A stretch of 23,955 nt of DNA from Phellopilus nigrolimitatus (GCA_021029095.1 JAJOHG010000386.1:1-23955), one strand, 5' to 3'. Counted from the first letter of the stretch, positions 1-10,666 are shown. Notes: generated by a model not told the origin, from the letters alone. Program-made: numbers and translations.

Positions 1-663
1 AAACGTGTAGCACATATCTGCCTTGTCCAGCACCGACTTCAGATCCGTGTACTCGCTGTTCAGCAAAATCGGCGCATCATCGTCATCCTCTACGGCTGCA
101 ACAGTCCGTTCTTTCCCCTTCGCCGACGATGTCCTCGCCGTAGCCTTCAGCGTTGATGTTGCAACGCTGCTGATCCCGTCGAAGTCTGAAGCGTCGTCTT
201 GGTCCTGGTCATTTTCAACGCCCCCAGCTTTTGCAGCCGCCTTCTCCGCCTTCCTCAGCTCCTTTCGCCGCTGTCTTTCCTCCTCGTCCTGGGGGTTCCC
301 GATTCAATCAGACCAAGCCGAGTGAAGATAATGAACGATCTTACCTGTCTTCGCTGATCAGCTACCTCAGCGAGAATCTGGTCCTTGTAGGGGAAATTAT
401 TTGGGATCCCAGGATCCTTCTTGTGTTCTGAAGGAAGTATATCGAGTCCAGAGTGTGCAGGCATGCTTGCTAAATGCACGTACTTGACTTCCACTGAGTG
501 TTTTTCTTAGCCTCCTTCTTCGACTTTTTCCTGCTTTCTGCGACCTTGTGCTTGATTTTGACACGCTGGTGTGTAGTGCCCCTCTTGCTTGTCTCTGCAT
601 AGACTTTGAGCAATGTATTTGTTGCATAATAAAATATAGCTTACTTTTGCGAATGAGAGGCAT
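1..663 (-). CDS. NUG1: Nucleostemin-family nucleolar GTPase (Nug1/Grn1/GNL3L-like), 5' part
   Basis: Partial gene whose first 167 codons lie here. Exons: 663-645, 594-484, 427-345, 288-1, all joined in phase by GT-AG introns of 50-57 nt. The start at 663 gives MPLIRKKTSKRGTTHQR, the basic N-terminus typical of the family. It is followed by a lysine/arginine-rich segment (HKVAESRKKSKKEAKK) and the family signature KHKKDPGIPNNFPYKDQIL, then a charged linker and LKSVLDKAD, which precedes the circularly permuted GTPase domain. That domain lies beyond the left edge. Family members (Nug1 in budding yeast, Grn1 in fission yeast, GNL3L/nucleostemin in animals) act in the nucleolus in maturation and export of pre-60S ribosomal subunits. 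The last codons at the edge may already run into an intron. An in-frame ATG at 774 would add residues across a non-conserved stretch and was not chosen. The first coding exon is only 19 nt. Confidence 0.87.
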
Positions 664-1920
664 GGCTTTCTGGGTTTCGCGGTCAAAGACGGCTGATAAA
701 ACGTAGTCGAGTTTTGGATCGCTAACCGTTGCTCTAAAAATAGATAAGTTGACCGTGCGACTAACTTCCTTCATTTAAATCAGCTAACGATGTAATTTGC
801 ACCCAGTTTCGAACAATAACAAACAATTATACGGTAATTATATTTACTATATATTTATGAAATTACAGCGTTCACCTAAGCCAATTTCCGCTCCATTCTC
901 TTGAGAATAATGAGTTTACAATACATAGTCAATTCTCGCTGCAGATTTTGAGATTCCCCAAGCAAAACCAACTGCCCTAACTCGACCGAGAATATACCCA
1001 GACGACAGGAAACTGTTCATTATCCACGATTGAACATCTTGAAGTCAGTGTGCCCTTCGCCGCAAACCAGCCGCCAATCACCAGGAGAGTGTAAAGTATA
1101 CGCACGAGTTCCTCCAGAGGTACTAGGCTGTCCATATCCGCGAGCTTCTTCACTACCCTGTGCCTTTGTACGGCGAAGTACCTTCTACTTCTGTGACTGC
1201 ATAGCTTCAGTATCCATAGCTGCGGAATTCATACTGGTCAAGTTAGACGCCTAGTCGAATTACCATCCGCCACCTGCCACTTGCGTTGTCCTGCCCTCAC
1301 CGACATGGCGAACGGTAAACATGTCCAGCATGTCCTTTTTGCAGTTCATTCCGGCATGCGGTGGGAAAGACGAAGACGAAGATCCGCACTGTTACTAACC
1401 ATGCTGATAAGCGCCCCATGTAAAGAGGGAGGCCGTAATTGATTTAGTGTCGACGCGTCTTCTCCCGAGTCGTTGTCACAACTTGAATTTGTTCACCATT
1501 CGCGATTCGGCGCGCCACATTTAGTGTAGATAGTCGTACGCGACGGTGGGATAAGGCATTACAGACAAACAAGCAAAGGGGCGACATAGCATAGCATAGA
1601 CAAGAAAAAACTTGAGCAAAAACTTCGACGGTGCTAAGATACGAGTCCGGGCAATCTTCTTTTTTTCATTTTCTCGGATTCGGAGGAAATTTGAAGGGTT
1701 TTGGCAACATTGAACAGAGTTGAGAAAGAGAAAAGGAAACTTGATAACACTTGACGGCGCTTCGAGCCTGGGCTTGCGAACTAATCCTTCTGCTGGGCCA
1801 AACCTTCGAGACTTGACCACTTGTCACGATCAGCGTCCAGTCTATGCAACACTTCATCGCCAAGCTGCTTGCTAGGTTGAGAAATTGCAGACATCCCTCA
1901 TGTGGTATCTTGTGAACTGT
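664..1920. other. Intergenic region, NUG1 promoter and TRA2 3' side
   Basis: This stretch holds the NUG1 5' region (AT-rich, about 780-960) and the 3' flank of the Tra2-like gene. I found no ORF with recognisable protein features on either strand and no tRNA-like structure. One ACGCGT hexamer occurs at 1453-1458. I could not assign a gene here. Confidence 0.4.
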
Positions 1921-2971
1921 TCACCACCTAGGATGATCGGCACCCGAGGAAGGGGGCGGTGGAACATCATAGTCCCTCATGCCGCCACGGACTGGGCTGC
2001 TACCTGCGCCTCTCGGCGGACTGCGGCTGTAGCTACGGCGACGGCGGTCCGGGCTATAACGCCTTGGAGGCGGTGGCGGAGGAGGACTGCGGCGCCGCCA
2101 GTCCCGACTGTCGCGTCCGTATGGGTCGCGGTCACGCTCCCTTTCCGCATAGCGGTCAACCCTACCACGATCGTCATAGTCGCGCCTGTAATCGCGGTCG
2201 CGGTCCCGATAGGCATCCCGGTAGGGCTCACGGCGATCACGGTCACGAGTAGCTGTGCGACGATGACCCATGTATTCTCCGGGGGTAGCCGCATGCGGAC
2301 GGTCGGTCACGGAATAGTCGACGCGAATATGACGCCCGTTAAGGTCCTGAGAGTGCAGCACGTCAGTTTATGATCATCGTTGAAGTCTTGTCGGTATGAA
2401 CGACGTACAACGCCATTGAGCTCTTGGATGCAGCGAGTCGCATCCTCGACGGTTGCAAGCTTGATGAAGCCGAATCCACGCGACCTATCAGACTTGACAT
2501 ATGGGCGTCAAAAAAGGGTAAGAGAAAAAAGGGGATCGAGGTAACATACTCGTTGGTCGTAGACAATAGTCACTTTCTCGACACGGCCAAATCGACTGAA
2601 TTCATCATCAAGGTCGCGTTCGGTCGTGCGGATACTGAGGCCGAAGACACCGAGGACGTTGGTCGGGTTTGGGCTCTGCTTGTTACCAACCCATCAAAAA
2701 ATAAGCGCCGGGTGAACAACAAAGAACATACAACAGGAGCATGTTTTGGCCTTGTAGGCGGCGGCGACCTTCTGCGGAATGATGACGGGGGAGGACTACG
2801 TACGCCACGGATGGGACTCCTTGAGCGTGAACGACCTCGAGGTAGAGGGTCCCTGTCCCGCGGGTCCAAAAGCGGGGCCGCAGCTGACGAAGGGGGAGGC
2901 GCGTTGTACGCATCAGAGTAGGGGTCAACGGGAGCAGGAGCACTTTCGCTGTACTGTGAGTATTTTGACAT
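1921..2971 (-). CDS. TRA2: Tra2-like SR splicing factor (RS-RRM-RS)
   Basis: Predicted 291-aa RNA-binding splicing regulator. Exons: 2971-2732, 2675-2550, 2492-2409, 2346-1921, all junctions in phase. The N-terminal part (residues about 1-84) is Pro/Ser-rich with an RS core (GRSRSRSPIRG). One RRM follows (about 84-160) with RNP2-like VLGVFGLS and RNP1 SRGFGFIKL, ending in LNGRHIRVDYSVTDRPH. The tail is packed with Arg-Asp, Arg-Glu and Arg-Ser dipeptides and poly-Pro, ending PRW. This RS-RRM-RS order is the Transformer-2 layout. Such proteins bind exonic purine-rich elements and help recruit the spliceosome in the nucleus. An alternative start exists: ATG at 3026-3028 is followed at once by GTGAGT, with a good branch site and CTCACAG acceptor ending at 2954. 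That would replace MSKYSQ by a single Met ahead of YSESAPAP. The gene is divergent from RPL18. Confidence 0.88.
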
Positions 2972-3732
2972 GGTCAGACGGGGAGAGAGCACAGGGGATG
3001 CGACGACAACCAGACGCGGACTCACCATTGTGGTTAAAAGTCAACGTGCCGTGCGGAGTTCCAACCGCCACAGGAGAGACATATAAGGGGAAAGCTATGC
3101 CGAGCTATGCCGAATAGCGGAGTTTTACTGAACGCGGCTGCTTTCGAGATATCGTGACGCGCGCCGCGGCGTACCTCCATCCGTTGCAGTTAGTCAAAAT
3201 CATAGACATGCATTTTCCTAAGGACTATGTAGTATATAATTTCTTTTGTCTCAACTCGATTTATGTATACTAAATGCTCAGTGACTTTAGCATTCCTACT
3301 GTTCTTCCAAAGGGAAATCATTTGCTGTATCATTAATGTGACAAGCTGAAATACTATTGCTCGAGTCTTACAGAAAGACAACACTCTTACTTCTCATGCA
3401 ATACCTAGTATGTATTGATTACATATCAGCAGCTAAGGCAGACTCAGATACGTCTACGACAGAATTCTTTCCAATACATTGGAGCTTTCATGGAAAGACA
3501 ATAATCATTCCTTCCAGCGATATATATGCACATAGCCAATTGGTTCCATCACATATGTAGCTATATAATTGTCAGTAGGAGTGTACAGTCAAGATGTGGA
3601 TTGGGTCCGTGGAAACAAAGAGGAGGTACTGTACAGTTTACCAAGTCGGATTTTGCCGTATGGCACGTGAGCAAATCGAGTACCCAACGTTTCGACACAC
3701 CGTCAGGAGTCAACGGTCGGCGACGAACGAAA
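2972..3732. promoter_or_regulatory. Divergent intergenic region between TRA2 and RPL18
   Basis: About 760 bp separating two divergently transcribed genes, so both promoters must lie here. The TRA2-proximal end may hold a start codon and first intron (3028-2954). A ten-base direct repeat (agctatgccg) occurs twice near 3095-3114. Bases 3200-3560 are AT-rich with no convincing coding potential. No canonical element that I can name with confidence was seen. Confidence 0.4.
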
Positions 3733-4538
3733 ATGGTGAGTTCGTCGTCGCACACATTATCGGTACATGGGACTCATGGCTACTATGTCTGTAGGGTATC
3801 GACATCGCGAAGCACCACGTCAAGAAAGGCCACCGTACGGCCCCCAAGAGTGAGGATCCCTACCTCCTCTTGCTCGTCAAGGTTCGTATCTCTGCTCGTC
3901 TTCTTCGCATACGTTCGCCTGATCACTTCTCACACAGCTCTACCGCTTCCTCGCCCGTAGGACAGATAGTTCTTTCAACAAGGTTATTTTTATTGCATAT
4001 TCCGTAGGGTAGGGATAGAGGACTTATAAATGAATGTCGTTACAGGTGATCCTCAAGCGACTTTTTCAGTCGAAAATCAACCGTCCTCCTGTCTCGCTCT
4101 CCAAGATCACTAAGGAGGCGACCTCCACCGGGGACTACGAGTCGAAGGTCATTGTCATTGTCGGCACCATCACGGACGACGTGCGCCTGCTCGAAATTCC
4201 GAAGCTCAGCATTGCCGCACTGCGTTTCACTCGCTCGGCCAAGGAGCGCATCCTCAACGCTGGCGGCGAGGTACTTACCCTGGATCAACTCGCACTCCGC
4301 TCCCCGACCGGCACGAACACAATTCTCCTCCGTGGGAAAAGGAATTCTCGCGAGGCAGTCAAGCACTTTGGTATGGGCCCTGGAAAGAACAAGAAGCCCT
4401 ACACCATCTCGAAGGGCCGCAAAGTGAGTTCTTATAAGTTGTTATTTTTCTACAGAATTATTAATCGACATGATTTACTCCTTTTCCTAGTTCGAGCGCG
4501 GTCGCGGTCGCCGCAAGTCTCGTGGTTTCAAGGTCTAA
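3733..4538 (+). CDS. RPL18: 60S ribosomal protein eL18
   Basis: Complete 186-aa eL18, a core protein of the large ribosomal subunit. Exons: 3733-3735 (only the ATG), 3795-3881, 3938-3982, 4046-4423, 4491-4538. Splicing gives [20 protein letters not shown], then [22 protein letters not shown] across three exons, then the conserved body with [30 protein letters not shown] and [16 protein letters not shown]. The C-terminus is [11 protein letters not shown]. Length and sequence match the family end to end. The start codon is separated from the rest of the gene by a 59-nt intron beginning GTGAGT. Position 4034 begins a longer open frame, but its N-terminus is intron sequence. The gene converges with the acyltransferase gene, 295 bp between stops. 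Confidence 0.96.
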
Positions 4539-4833
4539 GCAACCTTCACCCCAAAACACTGGAGACGACGCGGCAGCGCATTTCTATCAGACGGGCGACT
4601 TTCTTATGTTGTATGGGCGTTATGCGGTTGTCTGTCTTCTCTCCCTTCTCAACCATTGTCATCTTGTATGCATCCGTCCCATAATACAGCCATGATCGCA
4701 TTGTATGGTCTGCTCGAAACAACTGGACTGGGCTGTGTAAAACGCTGTAAAATGCCGCTATTATCCAAAAAAAGAAAAACTATCGACGAGTAGGTATAAT
4801 TTTAGATCCATGCAAAATGTCTACGTTCTTCTT

Positions 4834-6915
4834 CTATAACTTCTTGTCTACCTCCTCCATAGCAATGTCCACAGGTGGAACGACCATAGGTCCCGGTGTT
4901 CTTAGCACGGACGTGTCCGACACACCTTTCGCCGCATCCAGCTTCTTCACCCGTCCTGCTTGCACACCCTTCAGGTATTGTGAGCCACCGAGGTAGAAGA
5001 AAGCCAGAGCGACGCCGATGATCACATGTCCGTACCACCCGACGGTAGCCCAACCCTTCAGCGAGTCACGTACATCGAGGAGCATGAAAGGCATTGCAGT
5101 GTAATTTGTGATACCCACTGCTAAAAGCACACTGAGGATGTCGTAAACACGCTTCGCGAGGCTCGGGGGCGGAAGGTCCTTTCCGTTCTTGCCCACATTC
5201 GGTAGGAGGAGTAGAGGACGCAGATTTGCTCGGCAGAGGCGACCCACAGTCTGGACAAAGCCGCCAAAGAAGAACGCGATGTAGTAGCCGCCAGCGATAC
5301 CGTGCTAATTGTCATAAAATTACTCAGTGCTTGAGCCACACAACGCAGGAAGACTAGTCAGGTACACACCCAGAAGGCACTTGTCCCAAAAGTGAGCATG
5401 CTGCTCATAAATCCGGGCTTTTTGCCCTTTGGCGTCACACGCTTATAGATACACTCACGGAGCCAGACATTGGTCTTCATGTTCCATGAGTCAAGCATAA
5501 CCTTGAAGTTCGGCGCGAACTCGATATTCGGGATGTCAACATTTGCAGCGCTGTGCCAAAGCGATTCACCGTTCGGTCCATAGCCAGAAAAGCCGACGCC
5601 TGTGAGAATGCTCGAACCCTGGGACGGAATTAAGTGTATGGAGCGCTATGGGCTTAGTTTGGACTGACCTCAGTCAGCGTCCAGATTGCATAATATTTTG
5701 TCCGCTCAAAGAAGCCGCAGAGCTGAATATAAATGATGCTATTACCCATGAGTGACACCAGTCGTAAGGATTGAATGCTGAAATTCAACATACCGGTACA
5801 ACAAGCTTTCCTTAGCAAACCACTCTTGCAAAGATACCGAGTAGTTGAACTTCCCAATTTGCGTGACGTACAAGCCAAGGAAGGCGAGGCCAACGAGCAG
5901 CTTCCTGTACGCGACGCGTTTACGACCCTTGGGAATGCGACGCTCACCAGGAGTTTCCTTCTCCTTGCCTTTTTTCGTTGAGAACAGGGATTCATCAATG
6001 AGCGAGGCATACGACGCGAAATCGAGGTAAGGTCCAACAAGAAACCCGGGGAAGTAGAAACTATTAGATAATTAGAATAGTTATCATATGGTCAAATAAA
6101 ACAAGACAGCTCACGAGTATCCCAAGAAAGCTAGCAGGGACGGATATTCGGCAACACGCTTCTCAAGCTGCCATTTGTCCAGATCCTACGTGCCATTCCG
6201 CGTTACTTTGGCAAGACCACACTTCTGAAACGGAACGTACCTCAACAGGGCGCCGGCCGTCATACACATTCCAAGCAAACGTTGTGAGCTTCATAGTAAG
6301 CACCATCTGGGGACCTGTGATCTCGAACGTCTCGTAGCTCATGTTGGACAAGGCACGGATAATATGGCTGAGATATGAAGGTCAGGGTATTGATCATCTG
6401 AAGCAAAAACCGCTCACGCACTTGACAGTGAGGTGCCCCATGACAACGCTAGGATTGTTTTCACAACAAGTAAATAAAAACACGACATTTGGTGAGGTTC
6501 CGTCACAGCTATCCAGGCTCACCAAAACACGATCCACGGCATCCTCGGACCCTGCACATTCTTCGCGATGAAGTACGTCGCGAGGATGCTCCCAAGTAAT
6601 TGGGCGACGCCCGACCATAGGTTAAGCATGCCGACCAAGTAGAAAAGCGTCACGGCGATGTTGAAGACGTGCTTAACGGTATGATTCCCCGCGGGCAGTC
6701 GGATGAACACGCTTCCCAGGGGATACGAGATGAGCAGGCATGAGATCAGCTAGCTCGTGCAAGACAATTGAGACCGTCGTCGAAAGAAACAAGGACAAGG
6801 CAATCCGAGAAACCGCACGTTAGTGACGTGGTAAGCCTAAAGCGCAAAAACTGACCTTAATTTGGTCGACAGATGCTCCCAATACATCGGCCAGAGGCCT
6901 AAAAAGCGCGTCCAT
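4834..6915 (-). CDS. ALE1: MBOAT lysophospholipid acyltransferase (Ale1/Slc4-like)
   Basis: Predicted 522-aa multi-span ER membrane enzyme that re-acylates lysophospholipids (Lands cycle) using acyl-CoA. Nine exons, all in phase: 6915-6856, 6749-6523, 6448-6422, 6367-6241, 6185-6115, 6060-5794, 5738-5669, 5618-5370, 5304-4834. Diagnostic MBOAT features are WNMKTNVWLRECIYKR (about residues 328-343) and the catalytic His in FWHGIAGGYY (His367). The intron falls exactly between FW and HG. Other family segments are MGHLTVNHIIRALSNMSYE, FPGFLVGPYLDF and CGFFERTKYYAIWTLTEG. Hydrophobic helices occur throughout. The C-terminus after the last helix is a short hydrophilic tail ending VDKKL. Exon 3 is only 27 nt. 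The gene converges with RPL18. Acyl acceptor preference cannot be read from sequence. Confidence 0.93.
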
Positions 6916-7341
6916 CCTAGTCTCGCTCGCGAATGTGCTGCTTGGCCTCAGCCTTGCAAGCTTTTGAACCCGGAGAAATGGGGGTAAGAAGAAAAACGTT
7001 GGGGAGGAGTGCGTGGCTAAAATAGGAAATCCATAGGCAACTGTGGCTCATGAATATGTAAATTAAATCATAGATTTCGCACTTCGACCTGCCGTACATA
7101 AATACAGTAAAGCCTAATGCAAAAGCTTTGCTTGTACCCTTAATGTTTGACATTTACGATGTCAAATGATGTACGTGGGCAGAAACCTTGGACGCTTGTC
7201 CAAAATGTAAATCAATAATGTATGTTATTCTGCAAGCTGAAGAGAACACAACGCGCTTCCGATGAAAACCCAGAAAAGACAGTAGAAAAACCAATATCCC
7301 CTCTCTTCCTCCCCTATTTCCTCCGCCATTAGACTTGTTTA
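6916..7341. other. Intergenic region upstream of ALE1
   Basis: About 425 bp between the acyltransferase start and the stop of the first MARVEL-like gene, both on the minus strand. It should contain the ALE1 promoter and the MARVEL-A 3' end. It is moderately AT-rich. I see no further gene. Confidence 0.4.
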
Positions 7342-8503
7342 TCAAACCGGACTCGCGTGCGCAACAAAGTATGCATGTTGCTGGGAGGTTGCCTCAGTAT
7401 TTAGCGTTGACATCGTGCTGGGTGGGAGGCCTTGCGCTTGTGCCTTGACGCTTTGCCCCAGCGCATACTTCTCCTGTGTCATAGGTACGTTTGACTCCGC
7501 GACATCTTTGGTGGTTGTCTCAGGTGCGTAGAACATCGTATCGCGGACTGTGGAGGTCCAGATCGCCGGGTGGCCCCGCGCCTGGGCCAAGAAAGCAAGG
7601 ATGAATAGCGTGATGGCATAGCCCATTGCTACTCAAATTCAGGAAGAACGTGATAGGTTCATAGACATGCATAATAGACAATGAAGAGGCACGTACGGAA
7701 AATCCAGCTTAAGAAAGCGAAGGCCTGTACTGCCTCGTGCGAACGGCACATCATGCCAAGCTGATCGAAATTTATTGCGCTGAGATAGCCATACTGAACA
7801 GGATCAGATATCTCAAGAGCTTCTACGTCCGCTGTTTTCCGATTGCAGATGGGCCAAATCGGTTAAAAAGACCGTTTATGAGCAATCTAAGATCAAACAA
7901 CTCAGCGATGAGCCAGCTCACTGCCGAGTTCGTCCAAGCCATGGCAGGTATTCGGAAGGCCGACTCGAGTCAGATAGCTCAGATCGTAGCCAGCGGTGAC
8001 ATCTGCAGCTCCTGCCAGCCAGAGAACAGACAGAATAGCTATATATGAAAGTAGGTGATAGTGCATGAGTCGCTTTTATGATGGTTGTATTTTGCGGTAG
8101 CTTACAGAGAATGACAACTTCAACCACTACCCAAGACGTCACTGCACCTTTGCGCAGGAAGTCTATCGTAACCCTTTCGAGAAGAAAAAAAGTTAGAACT
8201 TGATTTTTGAACGACACCTCTGAAATAGAAGAGACATACATGGGCATCACGAATATGATACTTAGCACTGCTGACGCAACGGCCAACCCAATCCACGGGG
8301 GAATGGTGAAGGAAACGACCCCAGGCACAGTGAACGATGAAAAGTTGCTAATGTAATTGGCGCTCAGACCAAGAACAATGGTGGAGAACGTCAGCACAGA
8401 AACTGCAGCGAAAGATCAGAACATCTGAAAATACTGGAGGAAGATGAAAAATGAAAAAAGTCTCACATAAAACAAGCAAGCGCACGGTCCAAAAAAGCGC
8501 CAT
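7342..8503 (-). CDS. MARVEL-like four-helix membrane protein, copy A
   Basis: Predicted protein of about 268 aa. Exons: 8503-8467, 8402-8240, 8173-8106, 8038-7922, about 7831-7697, 7628-7342. The first helix is VRLLVLFSVLTFSTIVLGLSA and the second lies in WIGLAVASAVLSIIFVM. Then come the fungal MARVEL hallmark LRKGAVTSWVVVEVVIL...VLWLAGAAD, a Cys-containing loop, CRSHEAVQAFAFLSWIF and a last helix GYAITLFILAFLAQARGH. The C-terminal tail is about 85 residues and hydrophilic. Family members are small tetraspan proteins of unknown role in fungi; in animals MARVEL proteins sit in membrane apposition or trafficking sites. The intron between 7922 and exon 5 is the weak point: the only in-phase acceptors give 20-plus extra residues before CRSHEA, so that boundary is uncertain. 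The paralogue in 9261-10165 shares intron positions. Confidence 0.72.
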
Positions 8504-9260
8504 GACCGAGGAGTCAGCGCGACAATACCAGAGATGGGGGAAACGGCTTCTTGAGGAAACAACTACTTGAGCACAGAGGGGCGTTGCCTGGCGTTATCCA
8601 TGCATGGACAGGGCTTTATATTATCGGAAAATCATATTACGAGGCCAGTGAACACTGATTCCGGTTTGACAGTATTGACAAGGACCAGGGTCTATCATGT
8701 AGCTACATAATCGACTAACTTGATTCCCCTTGCTGTTTGATGCGCTTGACCGGTTTTCGGTCCTTACTATGCCCTGTTTCTACCTTGAAGCATAACTCCG
8801 CCTGGCAAGGATCGAGACGTTGCAACCATGAGAAAATGCAGGCGCGCGGGTGTAATCAGTCTGAAATTTGATACATGAAGTGCGCGTAACACGTCGGCGT
8901 CGACGCCGACGTCGTATGTCGAACGAAGATCCCGTGCACGAGCGCGCTGCCGAATATCCGCGCAAACCGCGCGTCGAAAATCGAACGCAGCCACCATAGA
9001 CCGTCGGGTTTCTCCGGTACTTTCTCTTGCAACATGGTGTGCTAAAATCAATTTTCAATATCAAGGAACGCAATGAATTCGTGGCACGTAGAAGCCCTCG
9101 GAGGTGATCATAATGATTACATGTATAACAAGTACAGTCGTTCGTCTGTCCGAACCAGAGTCCAAAGAACAAGAACAAATACATAAAGAGCGTGATAACT
9201 TCAGTAGCTCAAACCAGTTGTAGCTATGCGGCGAGTCCCGGTATTAATGAGCGCGGAGAC
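8504..9260. other. Intergenic region between the two MARVEL-like genes
   Basis: About 757 bp containing the copy A promoter and the 3' flank of copy B. Bases 8870-8990 are unusually CpG-rich and include a perfect 22-bp palindrome. An arginine-rich reading frame runs through this CpG patch, but it has no family features and is not taken as a gene. Confidence 0.4.
8891..8912. repeat. Perfect 22-bp palindrome
   Basis: The sequence reads ACGTCGGCGTC followed directly by its reverse complement, a gap-free palindrome of 11-bp arms rich in CpG and centred on GTCGAC. It could be a dimeric transcription factor site or simply a cruciform-prone sequence. It sits in the promoter-side gap between the two MARVEL-like genes, about 390 bp upstream of copy A. 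Confidence 0.85.
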
Positions 9261-10165
9261 CTATACAGTCTGCATCATCGGCGCGCCCGTTTTCCCGGAC
9301 TTAGACAAGAAATCCCTCTCGCGCACGGTCTCACGCCAGACACCAGTGCTCCCGCGTGAGTGTGCGACCAGCGCAAGCACAAGGAGCGTAATAAAGTACA
9401 CCAGGACTGAGGGCAAGAGAGAATGTCATTGGTTTACAACAATACGATTGAGACGAATGGAACCCACGTAAAATCCAGTTAATAAAAGAGAACGCCTCGA
9501 TTGCCTGATAGGTACGGCAGAGCATGCCATCATCGCCTAGAGCACGAAGGAAGAGAAAAGCATCAGAAAGATATCCTTGTTATTCGGGCTTGGCGGGCTT
9601 GGGGGGGGGGGGGGGGGGGGGGGCACATACTATTAAAGGCATCTGCGATTCTGCAGTCAACCGTCTGACCCGACGTAGCAGATGCAGCGATTGCCGCCGT
9701 CGCGAGCCACAAGATCATGAAAACACCTATGGAGTTGTCAGCACCGAAATGCCCTTTACACGATGTTAAACACTCGCCTGTAACAATGAGCTCGACGAGA
9801 ATCCACGAAGTGACAGCTCCTCTCCTCAAGAAATCAAAGGCGACCCTAGAAGCAAGACATGAGAAACGCTTAAAGCACAAAAAAAAAAAAAAAGGCTAAC
9901 ATGGGTCCAATCGCGAAGAGGGTAATGATTGCAATGGCAAGCGACAGACCGACGAAAGCGGGGACCGTGACTACGATGAGCTCATCTTCAATGCTATCAA
10001 GTTTGGCAATGTAGCCCGCGCTTAGACCCAGCACGACGATGGTGAACAAAAGTACGACGGCTGCAAGTGCATGAGCTAGAGCCCCGATGTAAAGAGACTG
10101 GAAACAAGGAAAGTAGTACTACCAAGTACGCCGGTTCGGATGGACCACAGCATGCCTTGACGCAT
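9261..10165 (-). CDS. MARVEL-like four-helix membrane protein, copy B
   Basis: Predicted 193-aa tetraspan protein. Exons: 10165-10123, 10060-9901, 9845-9778, 9726-9631, 9536-9468, 9406-9261, all in phase. Helices lie near residues 10-32 (VLAVVLLFTIVVLGLSAGYI), 44-66, 78-105 and 138-160. Hallmarks are FLRRGAVTSWILVELIV...ILWLATAAIAA, a loop cysteine (VDCRIADAF) and CRTYQAIEAFSFINWIL. The short tail ends MMQTV. Introns 1 to 3 fall at the same codon positions and phases as in copy A, and exon 3 is 68 nt in both, so the two are tandem duplicates that have diverged. Intron 3 appears to start with GC (ACAG|GCGAGT) instead of GT. Intron 4 contains a run of 23 C on this strand and intron 2 a long T tract. 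The molecular role is unknown. Confidence 0.78.
9601..9623. repeat. G23 homopolymer inside an intron
   Basis: Twenty-three consecutive G on the plus strand (C on the sense strand), just downstream of the donor of intron 4 of MARVEL copy B. Such a run is expected to be length-variable and hard to sequence, and it can form G-quadruplex on the template strand. The exact length should not be trusted. Confidence 0.9.
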
Positions 10166-10666
10166 TTTCACAGAAAATACGAAAAGTGGAAGCAAAGAAC
10201 AGCGTTTCCTCTTCGAGGAGCTTGACGATGTGGGCAAAGACAAGTGGGCCGTGTACGATGTTGCCGAAGCGGGGTTTATACGTGAGGCTGATTGAAACCG
10301 GGAGTGACGGGGACCAGGGTCGCCTTGGCATTGGTTGGAAAACTTGATTCGAACATGAGTTAAACGACAGATCTTGTGTACATTGCCGCGGCCTGGCGTG
10401 AACTTCCAAAACCCTCTATCCAACGTCCACCGACACAATTAAACGGGTTAAACTAAGGCAGAATTGCTTAGTTTTCTTCATCTTTGGCATTACAGGTTCT
10501 TCTAGAGCGATGTTCTTCGTGTTGCCATGACTGGAGAATTCGAAGAGAATGGAATGAGCGCTCGGTACACTGCCTTAGCACCGCCCTGACACAACGTCGA
10601 TCGATTAGAAAGCGAAAACTTTCTATGAGATCTAGGTACGTACAGCGCTTCGCCTCCATCTTCATA
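10166..10666. other. Upstream region of MARVEL copy B, left flank of the MITE
   Basis: About 500 bp that should contain the copy B promoter. Reading frames here show no recognisable domain or splice-consistent exon chain. The stretch ends at the TA dinucleotide (10665-10666) that is duplicated at the far end of the transposable element. Confidence 0.35.

Noticed and set aside
977..1135. 52-aa minus-strand frame with a hydrophobic stretch (LVRILYTLLVIGGWF)
   Set aside because: Too short, no homology that I recognise, and no splice partners; it could be chance in a long intergenic region.
1885..2373. 162-codon plus-strand frame opposite the Tra2-like tail
   Set aside because: It is the antisense of the repetitive Arg/Asp-rich coding exon, has no family features, and is explained by codon bias of the real gene.
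8780..9184. Arginine-rich 134-codon frame between the MARVEL-like genes
   Set aside because: Its arginine run comes from the CpG palindrome; no domain, and the composition is not protein-like.
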